Source: Actinernus sp. WN-2022
Lineage: Eukaryota; Cnidaria; Anthozoa; Actiniaria; Actinernidae
Length of the DNA: 64,000 nucleotides
Direction: 5' to 3'
NCBI GenBank assembly: GCA_030867875.1
Contig: JAOWCC010001634.1
Coordinates: forward strand, 52,796,021-52,860,020
The notes beneath the pieces were generated by a model that saw nothing but the letters and a program-made list of their open reading frames with translations, was not told where the DNA came from and ran no database searches. Each line of letters begins with the position of its first letter. The stretch's first letter is position 1. Below are positions 42,451 to 55,100 of this stretch, piece after piece. Position numbers and translations under genes: made by a program.

Positions 42451-43960
42451 CTTGTTGAAGTGCAGGTGCACGCATGCGCAGAGTATGAATATTGGTTTTA
42501 TTCGTTTTTTCCCCCTTTGATTATCTGAACTGGATCATAAACTAAATGAGCCTCGTTTATCTCGTAAGATACTTTAATCCCGAGACAACTAGAACGAGTT
42601 ACATGTATGCCACAAATCGGACTTATTTGCGTGCATTATAGACACATCAAACTTCTTCGTGTTTTTATGTGGATACTTTCAGACTTCAGTCTATGTTTCC
42701 GTCCCCTAGGCGTTTGTGTGACTATTTAAAACCTATTGGTGGGATTCGAATTCAAATCATTTAAACTGAGTGGACACTTAGCGCTTACGGATCTTCTGAA
42801 AAATAAAATTCGCAATAAACAGTGAAACATAATTAATAATGCTATTCCCACGCAGAACTCTTCTTAAGTGATAATACATTATTATTTTCCTTTTGCTTCC
42901 AATCAGACACACAATCCACCGAAAAATAAAAATAAAAAATCGCTGTGGCAGACACTTCCATATTTTTTTCAGAGCAACTCTGGATGGCGGGTAAGTCAAA
43001 CACAACGTAGTCCAGAACCAAGGACTGTGCGCAAGCTGATTGAGTAAAAATAAGACTCAATTCAATTTGTCATTCATGACGGGTGATAAAGGACTGCTAT
43101 ATAATGCTAATGAACGAGCTGCTTTACTGAAGTGATAACCTCACAGGTTAAGTGCATGTTCGGTATATGAAGGAGTTTCTGTGTGAGAGGAAGTCAATAT
43201 GCTAACGTCAAAAGTTGATAATTTATCAGATAATCCGGTCTTGTATTCAAACTGAACTAAAGACTCTCACCCCCTCACCACCTAGTCTCCTTCGCAGCCG
43301 TTTTGTTTGTGTCGTCACGCAGCGCTAGCTTCTCCTGGATACACCGAGGGGGTAGGGTGGTTGAAGGTTGAGCCAGTTAAGTTGATCGGTGCTGAGAAAA
43401 ACTGTGCGCGAGTTTAGGGTTATCTTCTATTGATATTTGCACTCCTTCCCGCCACACAATTGTGAGCTACAACATTTTAATCTCTCAACTTTGATAGTTC
43501 TGCTCTTTCGCAAACAACGCGCAAGCTCTTTTCACTTTATAATAATAATTCCTAACGATAATCATAGAAATAATACGATCATTAAATAAATAATTAATTA
43601 ATTAATTAATTAATTAAATAATTAATGTTCGGTATCTAGCGCCTAGTTGATGGCATAAAAACCAGCCTATCTTATGTATTTTCGCCCAACTAGATGAAAT
43701 TTTGGGTGTGATATTCGCGCAAATTAAGTTCAGGGGGGGTTAAGCCATTTCTAAATTTTGTTTTCTCTCTCATTTCTTCTCCTAAACTTTGATTTCAACC
43801 AAACTAAGAAGACCCCCTGCAGTTTTCTATGGGTAACATTTTGGTGAAAACTCCAGACCTCTACGACATTGCTTTCTACCCGTAAAAATCGATCGCCCTT
43901 TTCGTTTTGGCCGCAAAGCATGCTGGGACAGTTTCATTTGCTATTTCCGAGTCCAGAACT
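42450..43960. other. Gene-free stretch with a possible MITE end and TTAA repeat
   Basis: CACCTAGTCTCCTTCGCAGC (43276-43295) resembles the end of a coral MITE family (memory). (TTAA)n lies at 43590-43618. No coding signal. Confidence 0.4.
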
Positions 43961-44990
43961 GGATTAAATAACGTTGCAGCGTTAAAATCTTAGTTTGGGT
44001 GGTAAATACGACGAACACAACCTATTGCTTGGAAATTTGGGGTAAGATATGCGAACCCTGCAAAACTGAGGGGGGAGGGGTGGAAAATCATATGCCTTTC
44101 CTGTTAATAATGGAACCCTCCCCCATTAGAAGTGGCTAGAATGAATTTGCAGCTTAAAAATAATGCTTTTGATAGTAAATACGACGAACACAACATATTG
44201 GTTGCAAATGTGGGGTAAGAAATGCGAACCCTGCAAAACTGAGGGGGGAGGGGTGGGAAATCATATGTCTTTCCTGTTAATAATGGAACCCTCCCCCATT
44301 AGAAGTGGCTAGAATGATTTTGCAACTTAAAAATAATGCTTTTGGTAGTAAATATGACGAACACAACATATTGGTTGCAAATGTGGGGTAAGAAATGCGA
44401 ACCCTGCAAAACTGAGGGGGGAGGGGTGGGAAATCCTATGCATTTCCTGTTAATAATGGAACCCTCCCCCATTAGAAGTGGCTAGAATGAATTTGCAGCT
44501 TTCAAATCTTAGTTTGGGTAGTAAACACGACGAACACAACATATTGGTTGCAAATGTGGGGTAAGAAATGCGAACCTTGCAAAACTGGGGAGGGGAGGGG
44601 TGGAAAATCATATGCATTTCCTGTTAATAACGGTAACCTCACCATTAAAAGTGTGTTGAAAGACGCTGCAGCTTTAAAATCATAGTTTTGGTACTAAACA
44701 CAACGAACATAACATAATGCTTGCGAATTTTGTGTAAGGCATACGAGCCTTACGAAACTAAGAGGGGAGGGGTGGAAAAGCATATGTCGATCCCTGTTAA
44801 TAGTGGTACCCTCCCCCTTTAGAAAGGGATTGAATAAGGTTGCAGCATCCAAATCATAGTTTTGGTACAAACCACGATAAATACAACGTGTAGTTTGCAA
44901 CTTTTGTGTAAGATCTGTGAAGCTTACAAAAATGGGGGGGGGGGGGGGGGAGGGGTGGAAACCATTTACATGATTATCGTTAGCGGTATC
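43960..44990. repeat. Satellite-like tandem array, 173-bp unit, about 6 copies
   Basis: GCGAACCCTGCAAAACTGAG lies at 44051, 44224, 44397 and 44570 (last with one change), with diverged copies at about 44743 and 44916: an exact 173-bp period. Shared parts include ACGACGAACACAAC, a GGGGGGAGGGGTGG tract and CCTGTTAATAATGGAACCCT. Central copies are most alike. The last contains a 17-G run (44934-44950). Confidence 0.95.
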
Positions 44991-44995
44991 CACTT

Positions 44996-44996
<1 letters not shown>

Positions 44997-45034
<38 letters not shown>

Positions 45035-45474
45035 GTTTATTAACAGTACTTCCACTGGGTGGCTCTTCGCCTGTTAATCTAAATAATGTAAAATATAAAA
45101 TGTTGATAAAATATGACTAAGATATAACTGAGATGTAATGATAACCGTACTAAGGATTAAAATATGGCTATACGTAACTATTGTAAAATTAATCAATGGA
45201 GTCTGTCGACAGCGCAGTTCTTTAGATATCCTTTCGATAACCGACAAAATTCAGCAAAGGTTGCAGAGTTCCTAATATTTACAGGTAAATTATTGAACAC
45301 GGATGAACTGGTATCCTGGAATGTGCCATTTTCAGGTGGGACCTTTAACTGTTTACTGCTGGCTGACCGTAGTGTTCTATTGGGTATGTACAATTCTAAT
45401 GGAAGATAAAGTGGCCAGTCACTATAATGAAGGGCCTTATATACAAGCTTTAACAATTGAAATTTTCTGCTCAA
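44997..45474 (-). pseudogene. LINE 3' end with ATT tail and RT C-terminus
   Basis: Minus strand: FQLLKLVYKALHYSDWPLYL, NRTLRSASSKQLKVP, then SSVFNNLPVNIRNSATFAEF, ending at 45193. Then 3' UTR and (ATT)n (44997-45033). 5' truncated at about 45475. Confidence 0.85.
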
Positions 45475-45479
45475 CTATG

Positions 45480-46316
45480 ATTTCCTTTGGAAGTGATATC
45501 TCTGAAACACAAAAACGGATTTAATTCACTGTTTATAATTTATTTGGTATTTATATTCATGATTGCATTTCAGTGGGGAATTTACTGCTCAAACCATGGC
45601 CTGAAATTAAAGTTATACCCGGGTTAGCACTATTTAGATATCACTGCTTCGAGTAACGCAATTTTAACCTTGGGCCGAGGTAGGTTATTAAAATACAAAA
45701 GCGGCTAGTCAAATAAATACACGAAAACACAAATGAAAGCAATTGGCGAAAAGGCTATTGATCTATTGCATACATTTGAAAGAGTTCATTTACAATTTGA
45801 CGACTGATTTGTAAGAGCTCCATTAAACCTTTTTTTTAAACGCTGTGTCTATATGCCAGACAGCCGGGAACGGTCTCAAAGTTACTATATGCCCGGCAGT
45901 TTTCGATTTTCACAAAATTGCAAGTGTCTATATGCCCGGCAGCCGGGAACGGTCTCAAATTTACTATATATGCCCGGCAGTTTTCGATTTTCACAAAATT
46001 TCAAGGGAAAATATTATTCTAACCTGTTTAAAGTATTCTATCTTTGTTTGGAAGTGGGATGCGTTTTTGGTGAGCGTTTTGGTTTTGAAGCAAGCCGATT
46101 TATTTTGTCTGGGCAGACTATGCAATCGCGGCAGGTAAGACCTTGAATGGACTAAATGCCCGGCAGTCAAAAACATTCATAGAATTTCGAAGCACATAAT
46201 TATTCTTACCGATTCAAAGTTTTCTATCTTTCTTCTTTTCTGATTTACGAATGAACGCCAGGAACTTCTGCTGCATATTGCCGGGACCGTGAGAACTACC
46301 GATTATCTGCAAGGTT
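45480..46316. other. Non-coding stretch with a 79-bp direct repeat
   Basis: 45849-45927 and 45928-46005 repeat CTATATGCCCGGCAGCCGGG...TTTTCGATTTTCACAAAATT with few changes. ATGCCCGGCAG recurs at 46156. No gene recognised. Confidence 0.65.
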
Positions 46317-46480
46317 ACGATTTCATTTCATTTCATTTTATTACTCCCATCACAAATTTCTTGCATAATAATAACAATACAATATTAAAGTGATGAGGAG
46401 TCTAAGGAAAGCAATACTGCTTGAAAAAAATAGAACCCTTTAAGAAATCGTCGAGTGATATAAAAATTCCAGATACAATT
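46317..46480 (-). repeat. LINE 3' end with TGAAA tail (minus)
   Basis: TTTCATTTCATTTCATTTTA (46320 on) followed by TACTCCCATCACAAATTTCT: on the minus strand a 3' UTR ending in a TGAAA tail. No coding left. Confidence 0.5.
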
Positions 46481-46494
46481 TTAACATGGTATGT

Positions 46495-46700
46495 CAAACT
46501 ATCTTGTTACTCGGGCCAGGCCTTCGGCTGGCACGAGCCAGAAATCGCAAGTGTTTATATTTTATTTGTAATTTTTTGTTTTTTATTTGTCGAGATTTTG
46601 CGCCGTCAACCAATCAGATTGCACCTTCTTTGAAGTTCCTTTCGCCACCGTACCAATCAGATTGCATTGCACTGTTCTGGTCACGTGAATAATGGACAAC
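46495..46700. repeat. Dispersed repeat related to 18885-18970 and 54290-54430
   Basis: TTACTCGGGCC, CGCAAGTGTTTATATTTTAT, CCAATCAGATTGCA (twice) and GGTCACGTGA. Non-coding; family unknown. Confidence 0.5.
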
Positions 46701-46811
46701 ACAAAGGAGGATACATGTTTTCCCATCATGCATTGCAAGCAAAACATATTATCAACCGTTTTGCCCCCCGCGAAGCTTTATTTTGACGAGAAGTTGCCTT
46801 TGCACTTGTCA

Positions 46812-46890
46812 TAGCCTGACGAGGTCGTCCGCCCACTTCCTCCCCCTAGGAAGTGAGCGGACGACCTCGTACCATCTGAAAATCAGGCTA
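46812..46890. mobile_element. 79-bp palindromic MITE, TAGCCTGA family, copy 2
   Basis: Ends TAGCCTGA / TCAGGCTA, identical to the 27452 copy. The core GAGGTCGTCCGCCCACTTCC pairs with GGAAGTGAGCGGACGACCTC. Flanked by exact 9-bp duplications CACTTGTCA (46803-46811, 46891-46899). Confidence 0.9.
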
Positions 46891-46899
46891 CACTTGTCA

Positions 46900-48515
46900 T
46901 GGTAAATGCTGTATTATTCGTTTCCTTAGTATATCCATACTTTCGGTATGGTTCCTTTGTTACTGTGTGATCTACATACATTTTCTAAACATTTAACCCT
47001 AGTTTTCTTGTGTTTTATCTCCAGTGATGCCGGCCGTTTCGATCAGTGCTTTCCAGAACGGCAGAAGTGACAACACAATACAGTCGATTATTAAAGCTAT
47101 AACTATATGGTCTTTGAACGAAGTATCTACCTTTCTATTCAATATCCAGCTACCGTGTGTAGCGTAGAGGACCAATTATATTCCAAGAGCGTCGAACGAT
47201 AACTGACTAAACGGAAGTCGATGACCTTACGTGGCCAAGCTAGGCGCGGCTAATTCTATAATTAACCATTATCACCAAGTGATCACATTACGTATGTAGA
47301 GTCTGCAGACTGCTAACAGAGCTGAGCCTCCATGTCCTTCGCGAAGTGCATGATTTACAACAGAGAACTAAATTACTAGTAGCTTCATTAAAAAAATATT
47401 TTTAGTTTCTTGCATACGGCAGAGATATCACTTTACAGACCAAAACTTATTTTGTCTGATTCAACTTCTTGTTACCTCGATGTGAAGCACATGATAATAT
47501 CAAGGCTCTCTCTCAACCAGTCAGTGGACCAGCATGCATTGCATGCATCGGACGTATTGTTATTATTTGGAAACTTTCAAATAAATGCCCTCCAAAGCAT
47601 TGTGCCATAATTCGTTTGAGTTTCAAACGTCATGAAACACGTATTACACAGTCATAAATAAAGCCAAATGAGTCTCATTCATTCCTAATTAGAAATGAAA
47701 TGCTCACTATATGGTTTTCATGCAAAAAACACTTTACATATGGCTGCTTGGAGATACAGAATTCTCATTGTGATAAATAACACTCATTTATATAATTACT
47801 GTACTCACTCGTGAGTTATCAAGCCAAACACTCAAGAAATAAATTCAGTATCTCTGCATGCCTGATATCCTATTTACAATTTATGGTACTTAAATCTGAA
47901 TGTTATGACCAAACTCTTTAATCACTCTTTCCCTATATGGTTATCATAGAAAAAATGACTGGAACACAGAGCACCACAACTATACACCATATGCATTCCC
48001 AATTCATGAAATAATTACTATTAGTATAAACCAACTAGTGGACTATTACAAATCCTGCGTTCTGATTGGCTACGCTACTATAAGTCTATTAGTGATAGCC
48101 CATGGTAGAGAAAAACCGCATGCATTTTCACGAAATTAAAAAAAAAATCAACTTCAATTTGTTTCTTTCTATTATTTTCTACTGTCCGACTAGTTAGTTT
48201 ATACTAAAACAATTAGACCTCTCGCCCTCATGGGCTACGAGTCTAATTGTTAAATATTACTGTATGATTTAGATCTCGATTTAATTTTTTTAAATATTGG
48301 TGTGTTGAACTAGTATATATACATTTGTACATGTTAAAGCATGAATGCTACTTCATCAGGGACTCAATAGATTAAAGAAATTATAACTCGTATGGAAGTT
48401 GTACTGAAAGTTATTGCTGGAATGGATAGCACTGGGTAATTGGGCCACAAAGCAGTACAAATAGATTACTAATTTTGTGAAAAAAAGCAAGCTAGTGTAG
48501 TTACAAAAGCACCTG
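46900..48515. other. Gene-free stretch with a second GGAGATA fold-back copy
   Basis: 47735-47870 (ATGGCTGCTTGGAGATACAG ... CAGTATCTCTGCATGCC) is a degenerate copy of the 29155 fold-back. No gene recognised elsewhere. Confidence 0.5.
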
Positions 48516-48524
48516 CTTTGTATC

Positions 48525-49530
48525 GAGCATGAATTACCAGAAGTTCATATCGCTATATCCGAAATAGTTAAAAGAACGGTTGCATTGAATTGAACACTAA
48601 GGCTCGAGAAGTTAATAAGTCGCTACATGCGTTTTGTAAATCACGCAACTGGTCCATCATCAATCACAATAATATAGAACAAGAACAAGAACAAGAAGTT
48701 TATTTCACTCTAGATAATAAAATTTACATTAATTTTCACACACACACAACAAAAAGAAACTACTTTTATAAATTTATAGTACAAGGGTAGGAAAGTTCTG
48801 AAAAAAACCACAGGGCTATCAAGTCAGAACTACCTGGTCAGTCAGGTGATAAATATCATTTATAATTACAAGCAAATACGAAAAAATAAAAATTAATTAC
48901 AAAGTGAGAAACATGCATAGTTCTATTAATTATAATGTCGAGAGGAGAGACTTGCAGGCAATGTAGTTAATGATGTTGACCAAGTTGCAGCAAAATGTTT
49001 GAATTGTTATTACAGGTATATATACAGTACATTTATACATATTTATACAAGACTTAAATATCTATATACATTAAGGATATAAATCTAACTGTCCTCAGCA
49101 ATATATCTATCAATATACAGAGATGAAACTTCTTTTTTAAATAAATGCTTTTGAACTATTGATTTGATGTTTTGAGGTATCTCTTCCCATATCTTGATTC
49201 CATTTATAGTAATAAATTTTAATTTATAGCTAGTATTGCTAGTATTGCTAGATTTTATAAAATATGTTTGCCTCTTTAATTGTCTGGTATTATAATTGTG
49301 AATATCTGATAAAGGAATAAACATATCAACAAAAGTATTACCTATTCTTTTATAATATATATAATGCATGAATAGAGCTGAGTTTAATTTATAAATGTCA
49401 TCAATTTTTAGTAAATTTAATTGACGAAAAGATGATTCCTGCCTAAACTCTAAAGGCTTACACCCAAATTAGAAAGGTCAGTCACTCTTAGCAGCGAATT
49501 TTAATAAATACATTAGGTCTGATAAATTAA
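48525..49530 (+). pseudogene. LINE ORF1 SGNH-esterase-like fragment, split
   Basis: ELPEVHIAISEIVKRT (48528 on), a frame break, NTKAREVNKSLHAFCKSRNW, SIINHNNI; then after the inserted LINE SCLNSKGLHPN and KGQSLLAANFNKYIRSD. The ISEI block and the block with LHxN...KG...LA.NF match the C-terminal half of SGNH domains in CR1/L2-type ORF1 proteins. This host LINE was not found from any single ORF. Confidence 0.68.
48677..49440 (-). pseudogene. LINE 3' end inserted in the ORF1 fragment
   Basis: Minus-strand RT C-terminus (49369-49085): HNYNTRQLKRQTYFIKSS, then INGIKIWEEIPQNIKS (the NGxxxWNxxP block) and HLFKKEVSSLYI. An AT-rich 3' UTR follows and a TTCTTG tail (CAAGAACAAGAACAAGAAG on plus, 48677-48697). 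5' truncated. Confidence 0.8.
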
Positions 49531-49679
49531 TGTGATCTAATGTCATTAAGGCTTTTCAAATGCAAGTGATATTGCTATTTCGGCACAAAGTTCTATCTCC
49601 ATTTTAGATAACAATAATACAAATATTTGTCCGAACCCTGCAGGCGATACTACTTGCTCTACTGAGATCATGTTTTTGA

Positions 49680-50455
49680 TACTTTAAATAGCGAGTTAAT
49701 AAAAATAGCCACATGGCTAAAAGCAAACAAACTCTCTGTAAACTTGAAAAAGACAAAACTATATGGTATTTACGCCCAGACAAAATAGAGTACATTTAAA
49801 CAAAAGCATTTTTATTGAAAACCATATTATTAATAGAGTAGAAGTTACTAAATTCCTTGGTGTTTTCATCGATCAACATTTTACTTGGAAGAATCATATA
49901 GGTTTTGTATCGAAAAAAATGGCAAAATCAATTGGCATAATATCAAGATCACGTTATTTCTTATCTTCTAAGTCTCGCTTAAGTTTGTATTATACTTTAG
50001 TTTATCCTTATATCAATTACTGCAACATTGCCTGGTCATCCACATACCCTACAAATCTAAATCGCATATTTATTCTTCAGAAACGTGCTGTACGAATAAT
50101 TTCTAATGCTGATTACCTCGCACATACTGCTCCTTTATTTTACTCCCTAAAAATCCTTGATGTCTTTAAAATAAATTATCTTATGATTGCATGCTTCATG
50201 TATTCTTATCATAATCAACTTCTTCCTGCCTACTTTAATGATATATTCTTGACTAATCAACAAATTCATAGGTACCAAACACGAAATTCCTCTAACTACA
50301 GATCGCATCCCTGCCGAACTAATATCAAGCAATTTACTGTCCTCTTTCAAGGTCCAAAAATGTGGAATTCTCTTCCCCTCGACATAGTTCAATCTTCAAG
50401 TCTCGTTAGCTTTAAAAAATCTCTGAAACAATATTTACTTAACCAGATACTATAA
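49680..50455 (+). pseudogene. LINE reverse transcriptase C-terminal part
   Basis: A frameshifted start ATWLKANKLSVNLKKTKLYG is followed by an ORF of 230 codons from 49763: VEVTKFLGVFIDQHFTWKNH, LYYTLVYPYINYCNIAWSST, LQKRAVRIISNADY, YQTRNSSNYRSHPCRTNI, GPKMWNSLPLDIVQSSSLVS, ending NQIL. This is a complete RT thumb/C-terminal region; the palm is absent. Same family as 17430-18175. Confidence 0.9.
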
Positions 50456-50796
50456 TTTTTGTCTGTTCTTTTGCTTTTATCATTGATCTTAATATATTCT
50501 CATTTATAATTCAATATGCTTTTTCTCTTGTGTGATAATATAAAAAATAATAATAAAATACATATTTTTCATGACTGCCGCAAGGAAGCCTCTTCAAATA
50601 AGCTTATATAGTTTCTCAGAGGCTTCCTTGTCACTCTCAAGCGTTAATTTCTAGTTTATTCTAGTTCTTTTATATATTAAATATTTGTAAACTATCTATA
50701 TTTGTAAACTATCTATCTATATTTCTGTGTAACTGTAATATTAAATGTAACGTTGTGAGTGACAAATAAATACAATACAAATACAAATACAATCCA

Positions 50797-51342
50797 ATGG
50801 CTTTAATTGAGAAATTCAAAGGATTTAAAATGGCTCTATTAAACATTGCTAGCCTTCCTAAACACGTTGATGAATTAAGAATATTATTGTCAAATCAACC
50901 ATTGGACATTCTTGCTTTAAATGAGACTAGGCTGGACTGGTCTATCTCTAGTTCTGAAATGCACATAACTGGATATGAGCTTGTTCGTTACGATCGCCCA
51001 CGATCAGGTGGAGGTGCGTGTTTATATATTAGAAATTCAGTAAATTACAGAGCGAGAGATGATTTAGTCCCACCTGGTCTAGAAGCGGTGTGTATAGAAA
51101 TGCATAAACCTAACGCTAAATCATTTATCTTAGCCACAATTTATAGACCGCCAGTTCATCATTAGAATATTTTTCCGGATTAGAACAACTCATGATTAAT
51201 ATCGATAGTGAAGAGAAAGAATTATATGTGTTGGGCGATTTGAATTGCAACTGGCTGAACTCCCATGATTCTAATACAAATCGTTTAAAGGCATTCTGTG
51301 ACTTATACGAGTTTGACCAGTGCATTAAAGAGCCCACGCGTA
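50797..51342 (+). pseudogene. LINE endonuclease N-terminal part
   Basis: ALLNIASLPKHVDEL (Asn block), LALNETRLDW (Glu), GGGACLYIRNSVNYRA, ATIYRPP, a frameshift near 51150, then LYVLGDLNCNWLNS (Asp-x-Asn), DLYEFDQCIKEPTR. It ends exactly where the first insertion begins; the missing end with SDH resumes at 55779. Confidence 0.9.
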
Positions 51343-51345
51343 TAA

Positions 51346-51574
51346 GGGGCCGACCATTTGACTTTTGAAGGGGGGGATGGGTGTTCTTGTCTGTGCTCGT
51401 TTTTTTTTTCTTTAGCAGTGTTGTTGCACGATTTTTTTTTTGCGAAAAAAGCGGAGCCAGAACAAAGCTTTTCCGCTTGCAGGATATTTTTTTTCAACGC
51501 CGTTGGCTTGCAGGATATTTTTTTTCAAAAACACCCACCCCCCCCCCCCCCTCAAAAGTTAAATGGTCGGCCCC
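51346..51574. mobile_element. 229-bp MITE, Harbinger-like, TAA-flanked (element E1)
   Basis: Inverted ends GGGGCCGACCATTTGACTTT / AAAGTTAAATGGTCGGCCCC, flanked by TAA (51343-51345, 51575-51577). The interior has two CTTGCAGGATATTTTTTTTC-like motifs and runs of G and C. GACCATTxGA in the ends and the GATATTTTTT motifs link it to the larger neighbour. Confidence 0.87.
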
Positions 51575-52153
51575 TAAGGGACGGACCATTAGATTATTGA
51601 TGGGGGGGGGGGGGGGGGGGGGGGGGTTGCGAGAATTTTAGTTGCTCGTTTTTTTTTTCTGATTCTAGCCCTGCACGATATCTTTTTAAAGCGCCATGAC
51701 CTTGCACGATATTTTTTTCTGAACTTACCTAAAGATTTGTTCAGTTATATTAATGTAATATATTTTGTACCAACAATCCTATATATTTTTAGCGTGACTG
51801 GTTTTTTTTACATTGCACGCACTCCCGCTCGCTCAAGTAGCATTCCTGGTTGGGCCTTGGAAATTAAAGAAAGCCACATAATTAATGGCAAATGCCAAAA
51901 CAAAGCATGGATATTCTGTGGCTGACAAACGGGCTAAGAAAAAAGGGGGAAAAGGACAGTCAAAGCAAGAAATCACCACATAGAGATCAGCCCTCTATCA
52001 GCAGAAGTGATGAAACACAAACTGGTACCCAAAACCTATCATTATCATTTATATTTCATATAACTATTTCAACTTGATCTATTTTTTGATCAAAAATGTT
52101 ACTGTTGCATTAAGATTACCAGCAGAAGTGAAACCAGAAGAGCCTTGTGTCCG

Positions 52154-55100
52154 GGCCTAGTGTATAAACCTGCTAACATTTATAACCCGGATCATGTGTG
52201 CTGTACGCAATGTCGGCCGACGTATCGGTCGACATGTCGACCAACGGTCAGCCGATAGGCGGCCGAGGGTCGGACGAGAGTCGACCGCTACACGGCCGAG
52301 ATTTGGCTATTCTGTATGTCGGCCGACATGGTTGATGATGCACCGACAGTCGTCCGATTGATCACCGACACTCGACAGCTATCGATAGTTTGCCGACAGT
52401 CGGCCGAGGTAACGGTGACTGTGATATTTTCAGCTACCGTATATGTACTTCAAAGGTTGTAGAGGCCACAACTATTAATGCTTTCGTACAAGGCTAACCT
52501 TTGTAAACTTAAGATAGCACAAACTAGCAGCTCTTTATTTATTTTCCAGCCATGCGCCTCTGCATTATACTCCGATTGGAGTGCGCGGAGTATATATTAG
52601 AACAAGAGCCCATCTGGGCTTTCACTCGGGCCACATTAGATTGAAGATGAAATACACTTTCATTTGAAATCCTCTTAATCCTCTAATATTAACCAAAGGG
52701 AAGAATTATTAGCTGAATTTAGCAGTCTTTAGAAGTGGCCGGTAGCGCGGTGACTTTCATTCTCTGTTCCCCTAGTATATATGTAATTTAATAGTTTTCT
52801 TTTTCTCGTATGTTGACCTTTTAATTTAAACACTACTTATTCGTTTAACACACTGCATTTGAGCAGGCATATATTCATTGTTTTGAACCCGAGAATTAAC
52901 CGTACTACCGTACTTCATGGTCCCTTTCTTTAGTAGTGGGTTGTCGGTCAGGTGATTGTAAACTCTCGTCATTTAGCACAGAAAATGTATTCTGATGAAT
53001 AGGGATCGGGTTGTCATGTAAGAAATATGGCTCTTGAACAAACTGATAAGCTTCAGTAGGTTGGGTAGTCTCGGAACATTGTCTTCTTTTTTGTATTCTT
53101 GATATTTTTTTTTAAGTTTGAAAGTCGGATCTCAGCTTTATTAAATCCGCTTTCAACTCGCCATTTTCAACTTCTAGGTCAATAATATATTCGAGATGAC
53201 ACAGCATCTTGATTTCGGTCTTGTATATATCTTGCTGCACTAATTTGTCTTCCAAATGACTGAGTTTGGTTTCTTGATTCGTGTTTTGATGTGACGAGAG
53301 TAAGAATGCATTACGCATATCAGTTAGGTCAGCCTCCATGTTACAAATCAAGGTCGTTAAAGCAGCGAGAGAGTTCTTATTGCGGGCTAACAAATATTTT
53401 TATCCTCGTGAAGAATCTTAAAGAATTCCGTCTCTTCCGATTTGAATTTGACTCATGTGTATGTTGCTTTTGGAGTTTCAAGGATATGTTGATCCAAAAC
53501 TACAGGCTCTTGGGGTTTTTCATTGACTTGTGAACTTGCAGGCTCTGTAATTTGTTTTGTTTTCTTAGTATAACATAAAGTGTTGAACATGTTCATGTTC
53601 TCAAGCATGTCGCGCGTGACCTCTGTTTCTTCATTCATTAAGTTCTCTACTTTCATATGTAATCTGGGAAACTCAATCTTTGCCCATGCCTTGGCACATA
53701 ACTATTCCTGTTGTTAAGTAGACGTGGATGATTATAAGTAAAATCCTTCGACAGCTTGTACCGTTTCCGCTAGGTCAATATCCTCGCTGGAACGAAATAA
53801 CTTGATCTCAATACTCTCTGATCCAACTTACGGTAAATTTAAATCTCTGACAGTTTTTAAGAGACTCATAATATTGGTCTTGAAGTGCCTTCACCCAAAA
53901 TAAGATGTTCTCCTCGGATGTTTTAAATGCAGCACAGGGAGCCGATGGCTTATAGATTCCAATATCTATTTCTTCGAATTTTAGCTTTCCGGATCCTGGC
54001 CCCTACACTGGCTTCAGGTCGTCGTACGTGTCGTATAATAAAATCACTGGCCATCTGGGTAAAAAACGCGGTCCTTCGGCTCCGACAATAGCGCCAGTTG
54101 AAATATCCTGAGCCTGTTGGAAGGCTTTCGCACGAGTGAAGTTAAATAAAACATTAAACTGGCTTACATTTGAGAGATGAGACTCCAAATTAGAGAGAAA
54201 GTTCCTCTCGGGTCCTCCGCCATCTTGCTTTACTGTATTAAATTAATTAATATGTAAATAAATTAACCTGGCGATTGTTGCGTGATCAGCACAGTGCAAT
54301 CTGATTGGTCGAATTTGACCTTTAACGCATGCGCAGAAATTTTGCGACACCCAACAAAACAAAAAACAAAAAACAAAAAACGACTTGCATTTTAAGACTC
54401 GGTGCTGCCACAGGTAGCCCGAGTAATTAGAACAGAGCCCTACAGTAAAAATTTGATGCTTATTAATAATCGTAGCGACCCCAATATTTTCAAATGTTAT
54501 TTTATGTCGAATACTGGGAGCCGGCGCGGGGTTTAAGTATCGACGAATTCATTGCATGGGATAGCTCGGCCTATACATGTGTCAGTATTAGTCGCGAACT
54601 TCAGTTTAAATTGACCCATTTATACGAATCGTTCGCTGCTTAGCTAAGCGGTGCGGCTAACTTCCTCTCGTATAAATGGCCCTATTGTTGAGTACTCTAT
54701 TCCAGATTCAAGGCGATATCTCCCCTTCAGATTAAAAAAAATCGGTACTCTGTTCCAGACCAAAACGGTTCGATATAGCGATTTATATACGCAATCGATC
54801 TTGCGCGAGCGGATGTATAAAAGACACTAAAAAAACACAAATTAAGATATTAAACGTTGCATTTGAAGTAATTTCATCAGTCACTATGAGAGATTTAATT
54901 GTATAAAGGAACATTTTATACCGCAACAGAAAGGAATCCTGAATATTACTATACTTAGACTGAATTATATTCAATACAGTAAACCTTCCAGGTAAAATAA
55001 TTCCAAAAGAGTCAGTTTATTTGAGTGAAAACAGTATTCAGAATAGTTTAATTATAACTTAACATCTAACCATATAACCGATACCTTACCGATATACCAT

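Larger units (their letters stand above)
48515..50790 (+). mobile_element. Plus-strand LINE remnant, internally deleted and interrupted by another LINE
   Basis: ORF1 esterase fragments (48525-48676 and 49440-49530) lie either side of a minus-strand LINE (48677-49440). The RT C-terminus follows (49680-50455), with a 3' UTR ending in AATAAATACAATACAAATAC (50767-50790). The ORF1 end, endonuclease and RT core are missing, so this is either one deleted element or two pieces side by side. Confidence 0.7.

Noticed and set aside
51358..51641. ORFs across poly-G and poly-T runs
   Set aside because: Low-complexity translations inside E1 and E2.
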